Part shown: positions 1-8,332 of the stretch, one piece after another
Position numbering within the stretch: position 1 is the stretch's first letter
Layout of the letters: every line of letters starts with the position of its first letter
Source of the DNA: Promethearchaeota archaeon Loki_b31
Lineage (GTDB): Archaea > Asgardarchaeota > Lokiarchaeia > Sigyniarchaeales > SOKP01
Direction of reading: 5' to 3'
NCBI GenBank assembly: GCA_005222975.1
Contig: NJBI01000020.1
Span: 1 to 51,335, forward strand
Length of the DNA stretch: 51,335 bases
Program-made: the position numbers and the translations under genes
Notes under the pieces: model-generated
Databases searched by the model: none
Seen by the model: the letters and a program-made list of their open reading frames with translations, nothing else
What the model was told of the DNA's origin: nothing

Positions 1-2
1 CT

Positions 3-116
3 TCTAGGGATAGTATCAGATTTGTCATGCACGATCTAATAAAATGGAATTCAAAATTACAAGATTTAAAGCAAAAAGCCAACGAATTGATAAAATGGCT
101 ATTGATGAAAAATTAA
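3..116 (+). CDS. C-terminal end of a gene entering from the left edge
   Basis: The third frame is open from the window edge to a TAA at 114-116 and gives 37 residues ending KWLLMKN. The stretch is hydrophilic and looks helical (LIKWNSKLQDLKQKANELI). The next gene begins 20 bases later on the same strand, so the two may be co-transcribed. No family can be assigned from so short a tail, and a chance open frame is possible. Confidence 0.3.
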   Translation, partial: SRDSIRFVMHDLIKWNSKLQDLKQKANELIKWLLMKN

Positions 117-135
117 GAAAAAAAATACTAAAAAG

Positions 136-573
136 TTGGAATTTCCCATTTCATCTAAAACAGGAGAACCATTAAAACCATTTATAAAACCGAGGGATGC
201 ATTACTACGAAGTATCATACTTATTGCCTTGGGATTTCTTTTTTGGTGGATGATAACATATCGTTGGTTTTGGGGAACCTTCCCAGTTTTTATTAACTTT
301 ATAATTCTTCTTATTTTATTAATTGAAGGGTGTCTATTAATTTCTCGAGCAAAACTAGGTAATAAACACGTGATGGGTCATCAAATAATCGTATTAATGA
401 GCGATTTCTTTATGTTATTTTATGGGATTTGTTTATCAATAATTCTATGGTCAATACCTGGTCTATTGGGCATGGTAATGGGTATTATAATCATTATAGT
501 ATCTACTTTGGGCTCCATTATTCATTGTTTATCTTGGCTCGTGAAGTTGGAAAAATACAAGGTTAAAAATTAA
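136..573 (+). CDS. Small four-helix membrane protein, function unknown
   Basis: This encodes 145 residues with a TTG start. In-frame stops lie just upstream, so no earlier start is available. The protein has a short hydrophilic N-terminus and about four hydrophobic segments (roughly residues 24-43, 49-67, 83-104 and 107-130), ending in a lysine-rich tail. That indicates an integral membrane protein with no recognisable catalytic motif. It follows the partial gene at the left edge closely and is followed by another open membrane-protein frame (545-886) that lacks a start codon. The two may be halves of one disrupted gene. I do not recognise the family. Confidence 0.6.
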   Translation: MEFPISSKTGEPLKPFIKPRDALLRSIILIALGFLFWWMITYRWFWGTFPVFINFIILLILLIEGCLLISRAKLGNKHVMGHQIIVLMSDFFMLFYGICLSIILWSIPGLLGMVMGIIIIIVSTLGSIIHCLSWLVKLEKYKVKN

Positions 574-886
574 GTCATTAGAAGAGATCGTAATTACATC
601 ATTTATAAATGAAATATTACTAAGTCAGACTAATGCTCAACTTATATTTCTAGCCACTTGTTTTGGAGCGAATATTTATAATTTTACTGAGAATACAGAT
701 AAAAACACTATCGGGTGGAGGGGCGTTTCTGTTGCTATTATGGTGGGTTATGTGATAGCCTTACTTGTTAATGCCAAATTTCAATATTTAGACTATGTTC
801 AAGCTAATTTAAACTTACTAATAGATCGATATTACCAAATTTCTGAACACTCGGAGCAAATTATACCTTGGTTTGGATTAAAATAG
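545..886 (+). pseudogene. Open membrane-protein frame without a start codon
   Basis: The frame is open from just after a TGA at 542-544 to a TAG at 884-886, about 113 codons, but has no ATG, GTG or TTG near its beginning. It overlaps the end of the previous gene by 29 bases. Two hydrophobic segments (one around LIFLATCFGANIYNF, one around AIMVGYVIALLV) are followed by an amphipathic tail. It could be the displaced 3' half of the preceding membrane-protein gene after a frameshift, or a gene with an unusual start. The rest of the gap, 887-1023, is AT-rich and shows nothing. Confidence 0.35.
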
Positions 887-1023
887 AAGCAATTGATGAA
901 TATGTGAAGAATTTATTTCTTAATATGTTTTTAACTTTACAAAAAAAATATCTATATTTCATAACGATGAAAATTAAAAAAAAGAATGAAAAAGATAAAA
1001 AAATAAGAAAGATTTATTAAATT

Positions 1024-1953
1024 TTATCCTCCGATAATATCCATTAGTTTAGGGAATATTCGGGGGTAATGTACAGCCATACAATGGACGCCATCAATGA
1101 GACCTTTTTTTCTAAGCTCACCAATGAATGGTTTAAAAAGTTCATAATTATATTGGTCGTACAATTCCTTTTTCTGCTTCTTATCAGTAACCTCTTTCTT
1201 TACGCTCTTCCACTTAGCCAAGATCTCCTTAGGGACGCTTACGCCTGGGACAAAAGTATCGAAACCTTTGGCAATTCCATACGACTTCATTGGAAAGATT
1301 CCGAGTAGAATAGGTACTTTATACTTCCTGATTCCTGTTAGAAATTCTATCGTTCGATCAAGATCGTAAACTACTTGGGTTTGTATAAATTCACAACCCG
1401 CTTCTGCTTTTCTACCAATTTTTAAGATTTCTGGTTCCATTGGATCAGAATTAGGATTTGCTGCGCCGCCTACATGTAATTTTGGAGGATCTTCAATCTC
1501 ATAACCGTTAATAGAACCTTTATCAACCATTTCTCGCACAAGTTTAATTAAAGTTGCTGAATCAAGATCGAAAACGGGTTTAGATTCGGGCATATCACCC
1601 ATTGCTGTGTGATCTCCAGTGAGAGAGAGTATATTGTGAATCCCTAGAGCTTGCGCGCCCATGATCATGCCGGCAATACCTAGTTTATTAACGTCTCTAA
1701 CGGTCATCTGCCAGACGCATTCCAAGCCGGTAGCTTTTTGAATTAAATGCGTGGCTGCCATAGAGTTTATTGTTACTATCCCCAAAGGACTATCTGTTAC
1801 ATTTGCGGCAACAACATACGGAGCCATCTGTCTCGCTTCTTCGATCGTATGGGAAAGATCACAGGTTTTTTCTGGTTCAAGTTCGCCAGTTAATATAAAA
1901 TCGCCCTTTGCAAGGGCTTCCCCTAATTTTGAATATGATTTTGCTTCTGTCAT
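1024..1953 (-). CDS. metF: Methylenetetrahydrofolate reductase-like protein, copy 1
   Basis: A MetF-family TIM-barrel flavoprotein of 309 residues, expected to reduce methylene-tetrahydrofolate to methyl-tetrahydrofolate in the methyl branch of the Wood-Ljungdahl pathway. The sequence shows the family's landmarks in order: TGELEPEKT near the N-terminus (position of the catalytic Glu), NVTDSP, LTGDHTAMGD and a QTQVVYDLD strand-helix. The start is placed at the ATG at 1953 because a strong GGAGGT lies about 8 bases upstream; a 17-codon longer frame exists but lacks such a site. The ribosome-binding site overlaps the stop of the upstream metV, so the two are probably translationally coupled. A paralogue lies at 10018-10980. 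Confidence 0.88.
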   Translation of the reverse strand: MTEAKSYSKLGEALAKGDFILTGELEPEKTCDLSHTIEEARQMAPYVVAANVTDSPLGIVTINSMAATHLIQKATGLECVWQMTVRDVNKLGIAGMIMGAQALGIHNILSLTGDHTAMGDMPESKPVFDLDSATLIKLVREMVDKGSINGYEIEDPPKLHVGGAANPNSDPMEPEILKIGRKAEAGCEFIQTQVVYDLDRTIEFLTGIRKYKVPILLGIFPMKSYGIAKGFDTFVPGVSVPKEILAKWKSVKKEVTDKKQKKELYDQYNYELFKPFIGELRKKGLIDGVHCMAVHYPRIFPKLMDIIGG

Positions 1954-1961
1954 TTTCACAT

Positions 1962-2627
1962 CTACCTCCATACTACTTCTCGTTGATGACCAGATTCGCT
2001 CCAATCTACTGGGTCTCTCAATTTAGAGAATTTGTCTAATTGTCCTAACTCTTTTAAACGGTTGTAAATTAATACCCAACCACAATCTTTCTCGTAATTG
2101 CCCACTTCACATTTACCATCAACCATTCCTCCACATGGACCGTTCATAAGCGCTTTTGCGCAAGTGGTTATAGGGCATATACCTCCAGTTTCGTTCAACA
2201 AACAATCACCGCATCCCCGACAGCGCATATAGAAACGGCCGATACGCTCCGTCATTCCCATGAACTCAGTATTATTAGAGATAAAAACAGGGATATGAGG
2301 GTACTTGTCGTGTAAGACTTTATTAATGCTTGCAACTCCTAAACCACAGCTTAATGTCAAGATCGCGTCGATCTCGCCTAATTCTGCGTCGATTTTTCTC
2401 AAATCTTTCTTCATTACTCTATTATCGCAGGTTTCTTCAGGAACTATTATTGTTTTGATTTCAAAACCTTCCTTTTCCAATTTTTCTGCCATTTCTTGGG
2501 CTCCTTCTTCACCACCGGTCTGACACATTGCGGCACATGAACCACAAGAAACGATCCCGATTTTCTTAACACCTTTTAAAGCGGTAAGAACTTCTTCAAA
2601 TGGTTTTTTAGTAGTAATTATTGTAAT
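1962..2627 (-). CDS. metV: MetV-like zinc/iron-sulfur partner of MetF, copy 1, probable ATT start
   Basis: A MetV-type protein (MTHFR C-terminal domain family), the partner subunit of MetF. The first ATG in frame (2528) would remove the conserved N-terminal segment SCGSCAAMCQTGGEEGA. The frame is open further up, and the paralogue at 10981-11676 aligns with the extra residues (MIITQQK against TIITTKK). The best start is therefore the ATT at 2625-2627, which has AGGTGG seven bases upstream at 2635-2640. That gives 221 residues, close to the paralogue's 231. The C-terminal half has the cysteine-rich block CRGCGDC, CPITTC and NGPCGGMVDGKC. It is coupled to metF downstream. Confidence 0.82.
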   Translation of the reverse strand: MTIITTKKPFEEVLTALKGVKKIGIVSCGSCAAMCQTGGEEGAQEMAEKLEKEGFEIKTIIVPEETCDNRVMKKDLRKIDAELGEIDAILTLSCGLGVASINKVLHDKYPHIPVFISNNTEFMGMTERIGRFYMRCRGCGDCLLNETGGICPITTCAKALMNGPCGGMVDGKCEVGNYEKDCGWVLIYNRLKELGQLDKFSKLRDPVDWSESGHQREVVWR

Positions 2628-2976
2628 TTGATATCCACCTTTTTTGCTTTTTATAAAAAATTATTTACTTACGATAAATAAATTAATGAAATTATTAAAA
2701 TTTAATTTTTTTAGATCAAAGGTAAACATTTTCTATGACTAAATTTATTGTCAAATTGATAATTATTATATTTTTAATGATGATTTTCTAAATAATCGTC
2801 AAAAAGATCAACATAATGATCAAATTTAAAAATTACTAATATTAAAATGGATGAATTTAAGAAGATAGACATTTTTAATGAAACAATGTAAAGTGTTATT
2901 AAAAAAATATTGAAAGATAAAATGTGTAAAAAAAATATTTTTCTATTGTTAAATTAAATCCAAATAAAAAAGCCCG
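2628..2976. other. AT-rich intergenic stretch
   Basis: This is very AT-rich, with stops in all frames. It should hold the promoter of the reverse-strand metV-metF pair near its left end (TATA-like runs around 2645-2690). I see no repeat, RNA gene or additional coding region in it. Confidence 0.5.
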
Positions 2977-3360
2977 TTAACCAATCATGGATGGAAGCAC
3001 TTTTGCTAAGGGAACCGCTAAACCACCGAGTAAAGAACCGATAGAGGTCAATTTTTTCAAATAGGTTTTCATATCTTTAGTAACTTTTATTGTCCTCGTT
3101 TTTCCTTCGATAATCGTACCATCAGAAGACATTAAGAATATTTGAATCGTTTGTTCTCCCGTTGCTCTTGGCTCTAAAGTTAACCAAGTCGAATCTCCGT
3201 TTTCTAACATGGATGATAACACTCCTACGATATCAGTACCTTCAGAAGAGATTAAAGGAATGGGTTTCTCTGGGATTAAAAAGCTACCTCTTCCTTCAAC
3301 CTTGATGGCTAAATTTAATTCTCTAGGTTCAAAACCTTCCCGGTATATTTGAAAGATATT
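2977..3360 (-). pseudogene. Fragment of a beta-rich protein, start missing
   Basis: The reverse frame is open for about 127 codons from a TGA at 3361-3363 to a stop at 2977, and the composition is protein-like throughout (FEPRELNLAIKVEG, FLIPEKPIPLIS, WLTLEPRATGEQTIQIF). No ATG precedes this; the first usable start is a GTG at 3222, which would leave only 81 residues. Alternating beta-strand-like segments end in a hydrophobic tail (IGSLLGGLAVPLAKVLPSMIG). This looks like the C-terminal domain of a larger protein that has lost its 5' part. The break point coincides with the unclear start of the forward gene at 3390. I cannot assign the family. Confidence 0.45.
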
Positions 3361-3389
3361 TCATTTATCGCAATGATACTGAAGAAAAT

Positions 3390-4172
3390 TTGAAAAAAGT
3401 AGCAGAGCTTTATCGATGGTTTTTTAAAAGTTTTTTACCTCCATTTTTAGCAGAGAGTAAATTAAAACTTTTTCGACCACGATTACCTGTTGATGCTAAG
3501 GAAAAATTAATTGAAATTGATGAATCTCTTGATATTGAGTCTCAAATCCTTCCTTATGAATTAGTATCTCAATTAATCGATAATTATGATATGTTTACAT
3601 ATATTCCATGTCAATGTCGTTTAATAGCTGAATATACAGGAGAACCATGTGAGGTAGCTCCAGCAGAAATGGGGTGCTTTTTAGCGGGAGAAGGAGCGAG
3701 ATCTGCAATAGAAGGAGGATTTCCGAATCTTAATAAAGAAGAAGCTATAGAATACTTAAGAAAAACTGAAAAAGCGGGATTAATCCATAGTTGTGTAGCA
3801 GATAGCAGTATTGAATCTACTTTATTCATATGTAATTGTTGTAGTTGCCATTGTGGGGCGTTAGTAGCAGCAAAAGAACATAAATACTATGCGACCATAG
3901 CATCCAATTATGTGCCTAAAATAAACAATGAACTCTGTACTAAATGCGAAATTTGTCTAAATAAATGCCCAATGGGTGTTATTTATCATAAACTTCCTAA
4001 CGAACCAGATTCTTCTGATGAACACATGTTTATAAATGAAGAATATTGTTTAGGATGTGGAGTTTGTGCAAGTAATTGCCCAAATAATGCAATTAAACTA
4101 GTAAAAGTCAGAGATAATATTCCTACAGAAAAATATAAAATTGGTACAAAAACATTTTCAGAACTAGTGTAA
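3390..4172 (+). CDS. Cysteine-rich protein with two C-terminal 4Fe-4S ferredoxin motifs
   Basis: An iron-sulfur protein of 260 residues from the TTG at 3390. The middle has cysteine clusters CQC, EPC and FICNCCSCHCG (about residue 150). The C-terminus has two classical 4Fe-4S motifs, CTKCEICLNKCP and CLGCGVCASNCP, as in electron-transfer ferredoxins. It has no membrane segments, so it is probably a soluble electron carrier or the electron-entry subunit of an oxidoreductase. The reading frame stays open upstream to a TAG near 3330 and the extra residues look like real protein (IFERYFIYRND), but they contain no ATG, GTG or TTG. The true start is therefore uncertain, or the gene is truncated. 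Its neighbours on the other strand are MetV-MetF, which may share its redox role. Confidence 0.72.
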   Translation: MKKVAELYRWFFKSFLPPFLAESKLKLFRPRLPVDAKEKLIEIDESLDIESQILPYELVSQLIDNYDMFTYIPCQCRLIAEYTGEPCEVAPAEMGCFLAGEGARSAIEGGFPNLNKEEAIEYLRKTEKAGLIHSCVADSSIESTLFICNCCSCHCGALVAAKEHKYYATIASNYVPKINNELCTKCEICLNKCPMGVIYHKLPNEPDSSDEHMFINEEYCLGCGVCASNCPNNAIKLVKVRDNIPTEKYKIGTKTFSELV

Positions 4173-4628
4173 GTTAAAATACTGCATTTTTACTTTTTAT
4201 ATTTTTAATTCTTAAAAATTGAAACTTCTTAATTAATTAAAAAGAATTTAAGAGATTTAATAATAAATTTAAAAGAATTAAAGGATTAAATCACTTTCTT
4301 TGATATAAACTAATCTTATAAGTTAATTTGATCAAAAAAGAAAAATTAAAAACAAGAATTAAGGAAATAAGGGATAAAAAACTTTTAAGTTGTGAGTTTT
4401 TGATCATTTTTTACCAACATTTTTTGGTATTTTTATAACTTTTTCCTTACAATTATTTAACAATAGTGCGGAAAAAATCGGAAAAAATCTCGAAAATGTC
4501 AATTTTCAATCGTTTTTAAATCCTCAAAGTTAATAAAAGGGATTTTTTTCCCCCAAAAAATAAGGATTCCTTTTTCAATCGTTATATGTTCAGAAAAAGT
4601 CAAATTTTCAAAGATTCGCCCGATCTCG
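4173..4628. other. Long AT-rich intergenic region
   Basis: No coding frame or RNA gene is visible. The only notable details are a 12-base sequence (TTTTCAATCGTT) occurring twice about 69 bases apart (near 4503 and 4572) and a short G3/C5-flanked T-run near 4540-4555 that could form a weak hairpin. It lies between two forward-strand genes and probably holds the 3' end of the ferredoxin transcript and upstream control DNA for the gene at 4735. Confidence 0.4.
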
Positions 4629-4671
4629 TATAATGGGCTAAGGAAAATTTCCCATTATATTTATATACTAA
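4629..4671 (+). promoter_or_regulatory. 9-bp inverted repeat abutting a TATA box (candidate operator)
   Basis: Perfect inverted-repeat arms TATAATGGG (4629-4637) and CCCATTATA (4651-4659) are separated by 13 bases and immediately followed by a TATA-like TTTATATACTA (4661-4671). The spacing places the right arm at the expected BRE/TATA position of a promoter for the gene at 4735. That gene also has a GGAGTG ribosome-binding site at 4721-4726, eight bases before its ATG. Binding of a dimeric regulator here would block TBP/TFB; that function is inferred. Confidence 0.4.
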
Positions 4672-4734
4672 TTTGTTCTTAAAGTAATTAATAATAAAAA
4701 AATAAATATAAAACAAACTCGGAGTGAAAAAAAT

Positions 4735-5073
4735 ATGGAAATAATAAACCTTCAAGAAAAAGTTTTAGACCTTTCTGACGAACAGCTAAAAAGTATTTAT
4801 TTAGCAGCTAGTAGAATAAGTCAAGATAGTATTGAGGAATTAACTCCTATCCTGTTAAGAGTATGCTTAAACTGCGAAACAGGAGTTTTAAAGGATGAGC
4901 TCGGGCGAGTTATCTTTCATTTACAGAAGACAGAGAGGTTAGATACTCGAATTGGTCTTGAAAAGCTTTTACATGGAGCTTTAAAAGTGAACGCTAAAGA
5001 AGTATTTAAGCTTCTTGAATCTAGTGCGCCAGATGCTAAAGATTTATTAGAAAGAATAAAATCAATTTTATAA
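4735..5073 (+). CDS. Small all-helical protein, function unknown
   Basis: This encodes 112 residues with an ATG preceded at eight bases by GGAGTG, one of the clearest Shine-Dalgarno sites in the window. The protein is predicted to be almost entirely helical, with leucine-rich amphipathic segments (LSDEQLKSIYLAASRI, LEKLLHGALKVNAKEVFKLL), two cysteines near residues 43-46 and no signal or membrane segment. It is followed 40 bases later by another small helical protein, and both are probably in one transcript. The promoter region has an inverted repeat suggesting regulation. I do not recognise a family. Confidence 0.65.
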   Translation: MEIINLQEKVLDLSDEQLKSIYLAASRISQDSIEELTPILLRVCLNCETGVLKDELGRVIFHLQKTERLDTRIGLEKLLHGALKVNAKEVFKLLESSAPDAKDLLERIKSIL

Positions 5074-5112
5074 GAAAAAACTTTTTTTTACTAATCTTAT
5101 TTTATTTTAATA

Positions 5113-5391
5113 ATGTCAAATAATAATCAATCTGATTTAGATAAAGCTTGGGAGCATTACGTGAAAATACGAGACGCTCTTATGGGTTTATACGAAATCT
5201 TGGATTTGAATTTGGAAAAGGACAATATTTTTTACCAATGTGCGATCGACAACTTAGAAAATTTAAAAGACACAATTATCGACTTATTAAAAAAGGATTA
5301 TAATCCCTCCGAAATCACGCTAAAATTGAGAGATCTAGAATTTTCTATGAAAAAAGAGCTTTTTTTTGAAAAAAAAGAAAAACAAAAATAA
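5113..5391 (+). CDS. Small coiled-coil-like protein, function unknown
   Basis: A hydrophilic, mostly helical protein of 92 residues (ATG at 5113) with heptad-like spacing of leucines (LENLKDTIIDLLKKDY, EITLKLRDLEFSMKKE) and a lysine-rich end. It lies 40 bases after the previous gene on the same strand with no separate strong promoter visible, so an operon is likely. It has no catalytic motifs and no recognised family. Confidence 0.55.
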   Translation: MSNNNQSDLDKAWEHYVKIRDALMGLYEILDLNLEKDNIFYQCAIDNLENLKDTIIDLLKKDYNPSEITLKLRDLEFSMKKELFFEKKEKQK

Positions 5392-5583
5392 ATCGTTATA
5401 GAGAAAGAGTATTTAGATTAATCTCAAGTTTATTTTTGACAATTTTGTATTATGTTTTAATAGTGCAATATATCACATTCAATTTTATTTATAAAGGTGG
5501 TTGAGCTAGTTTATATTATTATTTTTAAAATTTATCTAAAATTAAAATTTAAAAAAATTAAATATTAATAAAGTGAATGTGAA

Positions 5584-6288
5584 ATGCTTATTTTAGAAGG
5601 ATGGATCGATGGTATAACTGCGTCCGGAGTCGTTATTTTTGGCATTATTTTTGGCATATTCTTCTTATATAAATCGCGAAAATCTGGTGCTAGGATTTTA
5701 ACAATTTTAGGGATAGTAAATATTTTAGCGGGACTTATGTATTTAGGGGTTTTTACGGATTTTTTGGTGGTTCTTATGACGGAAACCAATTTGGATAACA
5801 CCTACGGTTTGGTGGGAATATTGAGTTACATCTGGTTCGCCCCCATAATCATACTCGCGATTTATATCGGTGCTGAACTCTTAGTACCTAAGAAAAAGTG
5901 GTACTTTATGATATTAATTATTATTTTAAGCGCTATATTTGAAGTTTTTTTCATCTTAGATCCACTGGGCACTTTTAATTTCGTTGATCCAGTAAATCCA
6001 GGAGAGACATTAATTGATTATAATGTTAACATGTTTACCCCAGCAGGTATTATTATGGCTGTTTTATTATTAACCGTTTTAATAATTCTTGGCTTTGGGT
6101 TCTTAATAAAAAGCATTAAGTCTAGTGGTGTATTAAGGAAAAGGTTTTTTCTCTTATCTATGGGGTCTATATGCTTCTGTATATTCGGATTATTGGAAGG
6201 GTTAACTGCTCCAGGCTTGATGGTAATTTTTGTTAGAATCGGATATTTAACTAGTTTTTGGCTAATGTATTTCGGGCTAAAAACTTAA
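5584..6288 (+). CDS. Seven-helix integral membrane protein, function unknown
   Basis: A 234-residue protein with about seven hydrophobic segments separated by short charged loops (SRKSGAR, PKKKWYF, KSIKSSGVLRKR). The overall 7TM pattern resembles membrane sensor domains that occur alone or with kinases in many archaea, but here no C-terminal signalling domain follows. It stands alone between AT-rich gaps. A sensory or structural role would only be a guess; the membrane location is well supported. Confidence 0.62.
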   Translation: MLILEGWIDGITASGVVIFGIIFGIFFLYKSRKSGARILTILGIVNILAGLMYLGVFTDFLVVLMTETNLDNTYGLVGILSYIWFAPIIILAIYIGAELLVPKKKWYFMILIIILSAIFEVFFILDPLGTFNFVDPVNPGETLIDYNVNMFTPAGIIMAVLLLTVLIILGFGFLIKSIKSSGVLRKRFFLLSMGSICFCIFGLLEGLTAPGLMVIFVRIGYLTSFWLMYFGLKT

Positions 6289-6387
6289 TTTTCTTTTTTT
6301 TTCATTTTTTCTATTAAATTATAAAAATTGGTCTATAATTATTTTTTATTAAAAGAAAGCATTATTTTTCTTAGAACTTACGGTCTA

Positions 6388-6398
6388 AAATATATTTA
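6388..6398 (+). promoter_or_regulatory. TATA-like box before the ABC exporter operon
   Basis: AAAATATATTT lies about 35 bases before the ATG at 6430. This fits archaeal promoter geometry with a very short leader; no Shine-Dalgarno sequence is seen before that ATG. Confidence 0.4.
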
Positions 6399-6429
6399 AT
6401 CAAATTCAATTTTAATTATTTTTTGAATT

Positions 6430-7427
6430 ATGAGCAAAACAAGTATAAAAAAAGAATTTCAAATAAATAATGATTCTACCATTATTGATATTCAAAATAT
6501 CAAGAAAAATTCAAAGATGTTAAAGCCGTAGATGGAGTCTCTTTAAAAGTAAAGAAAGGAGAATTATTTAGTATTCTGGGTCCTAATGGTGCTGGAAAAA
6601 CAACCTTAGTTCGTATGTTAACAACTATCTTAACCCCTACCTCAGGGAATGCTTACATAAAAGGGCACAACATAAAATCAGAAAAAAGTGAAATTGTTAG
6701 GCTTATTGGTGTTTGCCCTCAAGAAATTGTAATATATGAAATTTTAAGAGCTGAAGAAAACGTAGAGTTTGTTGCTAATATGCATGGAATATCAAATAAG
6801 GAGGCTAAAGAGAAAGCAAAAATCTTATTAGAAAAATTTGGTATTGCTGGTCGTAAGACTTGGTCAAAAAGTTTCTCAGGTGGAATGAAGCGCCGATTGA
6901 ATCTTGTTATGGCTTTGGTATTCGATCCTGAAATTCTTTTTCTTGATGAGCCTACTGCTGGTCTTGATCCTCAAGCAAGGCGATTAGTTTGGGATTATAT
7001 TCGTGAATTAAAGAATAAAGATATTACAATTATTCTTATGACACATGATATGGTGGAAGCAGATTCTCTTAGTGATCGTGTGGCAATAATCGATCGTGGT
7101 AAAATCATTGCTCAAGGAACACCTACCGAGTTGAAAGAAAAATACGGAAGCAACAATGTGTTAGAGATATCATTTATTGAGCAAATAGATTTGAATATTG
7201 TAAAAAATAGTTTAGGAAAAATCCCATTTGTAACTAATACGAAAGAAATTATGAAAAAAGAAAAAAAAACACTTCTAATATCTTTCAAAGGTGGTTTGAA
7301 AGAATTTATTCACATTCTCCAATCGGGAATTATTAATAATATTGATGAGGTTGAAAATATGAAATATCGCCAGAATTCTCTTGAAGATGTATTTTTAAAC
7401 TTAACAGGAAAGAGGTTAAGAGATTAA
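6430..7427 (+). CDS. ABC transporter ATP-binding protein with a frameshift near the 5' end
   Basis: ATPase subunit of an ABC-2-type exporter. The main frame contains all nucleotide-binding motifs: Walker A GPNGAGKT, the Q-loop CPQE, signature FSGGMKRR, Walker B ILFLDEPTAGLDPQ and the switch histidine in MTHDM. The frame containing Walker A has no good start of its own. An ATG at 6430, placed correctly behind a TATA-like box, runs in another frame and gives a normal ABC N-terminus (TIIDIQNIKK) up to the A-run at 6505-6509. Adding one A there joins the frames into IQNIKKKFKDVKAVDGVSL. The gene is therefore either a one-base-deletion pseudogene or a sequence error. The next in-frame start, at 6615, lies after Walker A. 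The downstream permease starts directly at the stop codon. Confidence 0.8.
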
Positions 7428-8228
7428 ATGAAATTACGGGATAATAAAGCAATTCAAATTGCTATTAAAAATTTCAAGGATAAAATTCGTCATTGGCAAT
7501 ATGTATTTTTTTCTCTCGGACTTCCAATCATGTTTACTATTATGTTTTACTTCATACTTGGAACAGAAGAGCTCCCCTCAGGTAAAACGGCTTTCGATTA
7601 TGGTTTTCCTGGCATGATAATATATGCAACTGCCATTGGAACTATGAACGCCGCAATTATGTTTTCAGGAGAGAGAAGTTCAGGTATGCTTAGTCGATTA
7701 GATACAATGCCAACTGGTAGAAAAAATATGTTCTTAGGAGCTCTAATTTCTGAATCTATCTTTTTATCACTTCAAATCATCATTATGTTCGTTATTGGAT
7801 ACGCAATTCTTGGTTTATATTTTGAAAGTCCCCTAGCTTTACTTTTTGGTTTCTTAATTGCAGTCCTTTTTGGTATTTCCTCTGTAGGTTTAGGTATAAT
7901 AATTGCTAGTATGTCAAAAACAGTTGATATAGCAAATGCAGTTTCATTAATGTTGTTTATGATACTTATTTTCCTTTCAGGAAGTTTGATGCCGTTCGAT
8001 AGTCCAATCGTCTATTTCACTCCTCCATTCTGGGCAAAGCAAGTATTTTTGCAAATTGTTGTAATGGGACACGGATTAGGTGAGAATTTATACAGCAGCT
8101 CATTAATAGGCTATTCTGCTGAGGTCATCCCAATTTCTTTATTAGGTGGATTATTGATTGTCATAGCTTATACAATCGTATTTATAATAGTAGGTATTAT
8201 CATATTCCAGAAAAAAACCAAATTTTAG
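7428..8228 (+). CDS. ABC-2 type transporter permease
   Basis: Membrane subunit of the same exporter. Its ATG follows the ATPase stop with no gap, so the two are translationally coupled. The protein has 266 residues with six hydrophobic helices, the first after a 25-residue cytoplasmic start. It has the typical ABC-2 layout, with a long loop after helix 1 (GTEELPSGKTAFDYGFPG), ERSSGMLSRL after helix 2, and the conserved LSGSLMPFDSP segment before the last extracytoplasmic loop. The substrate cannot be read from sequence; such pairs export drugs, lipids or peptides. Confidence 0.85.
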   Translation: MKLRDNKAIQIAIKNFKDKIRHWQYVFFSLGLPIMFTIMFYFILGTEELPSGKTAFDYGFPGMIIYATAIGTMNAAIMFSGERSSGMLSRLDTMPTGRKNMFLGALISESIFLSLQIIIMFVIGYAILGLYFESPLALLFGFLIAVLFGISSVGLGIIIASMSKTVDIANAVSLMLFMILIFLSGSLMPFDSPIVYFTPPFWAKQVFLQIVVMGHGLGENLYSSSLIGYSAEVIPISLLGGLLIVIAYTIVFIIVGIIIFQKKTKF

Positions 8229-8300
8229 TATGTATAAAAAAAATTTCCTCTTTTTCTTTTAGAATAGAAAATTACTAATTTTCTCATTATTTTACTTAAT

Positions 8301-8310
8301 AAAAAATATA
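8301..8310 (+). promoter_or_regulatory. TATA-like box supporting a leaderless TTG start
   Basis: AAAAAATATA is centred about 27 bases before the TTG at 8333. That matches the position at which archaeal transcription would start on or next to this codon, supporting TTG as the real start of the downstream hydrolase. Confidence 0.4.
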
Positions 8311-8332
8311 AACTTATTATTTGGCTTGAATT

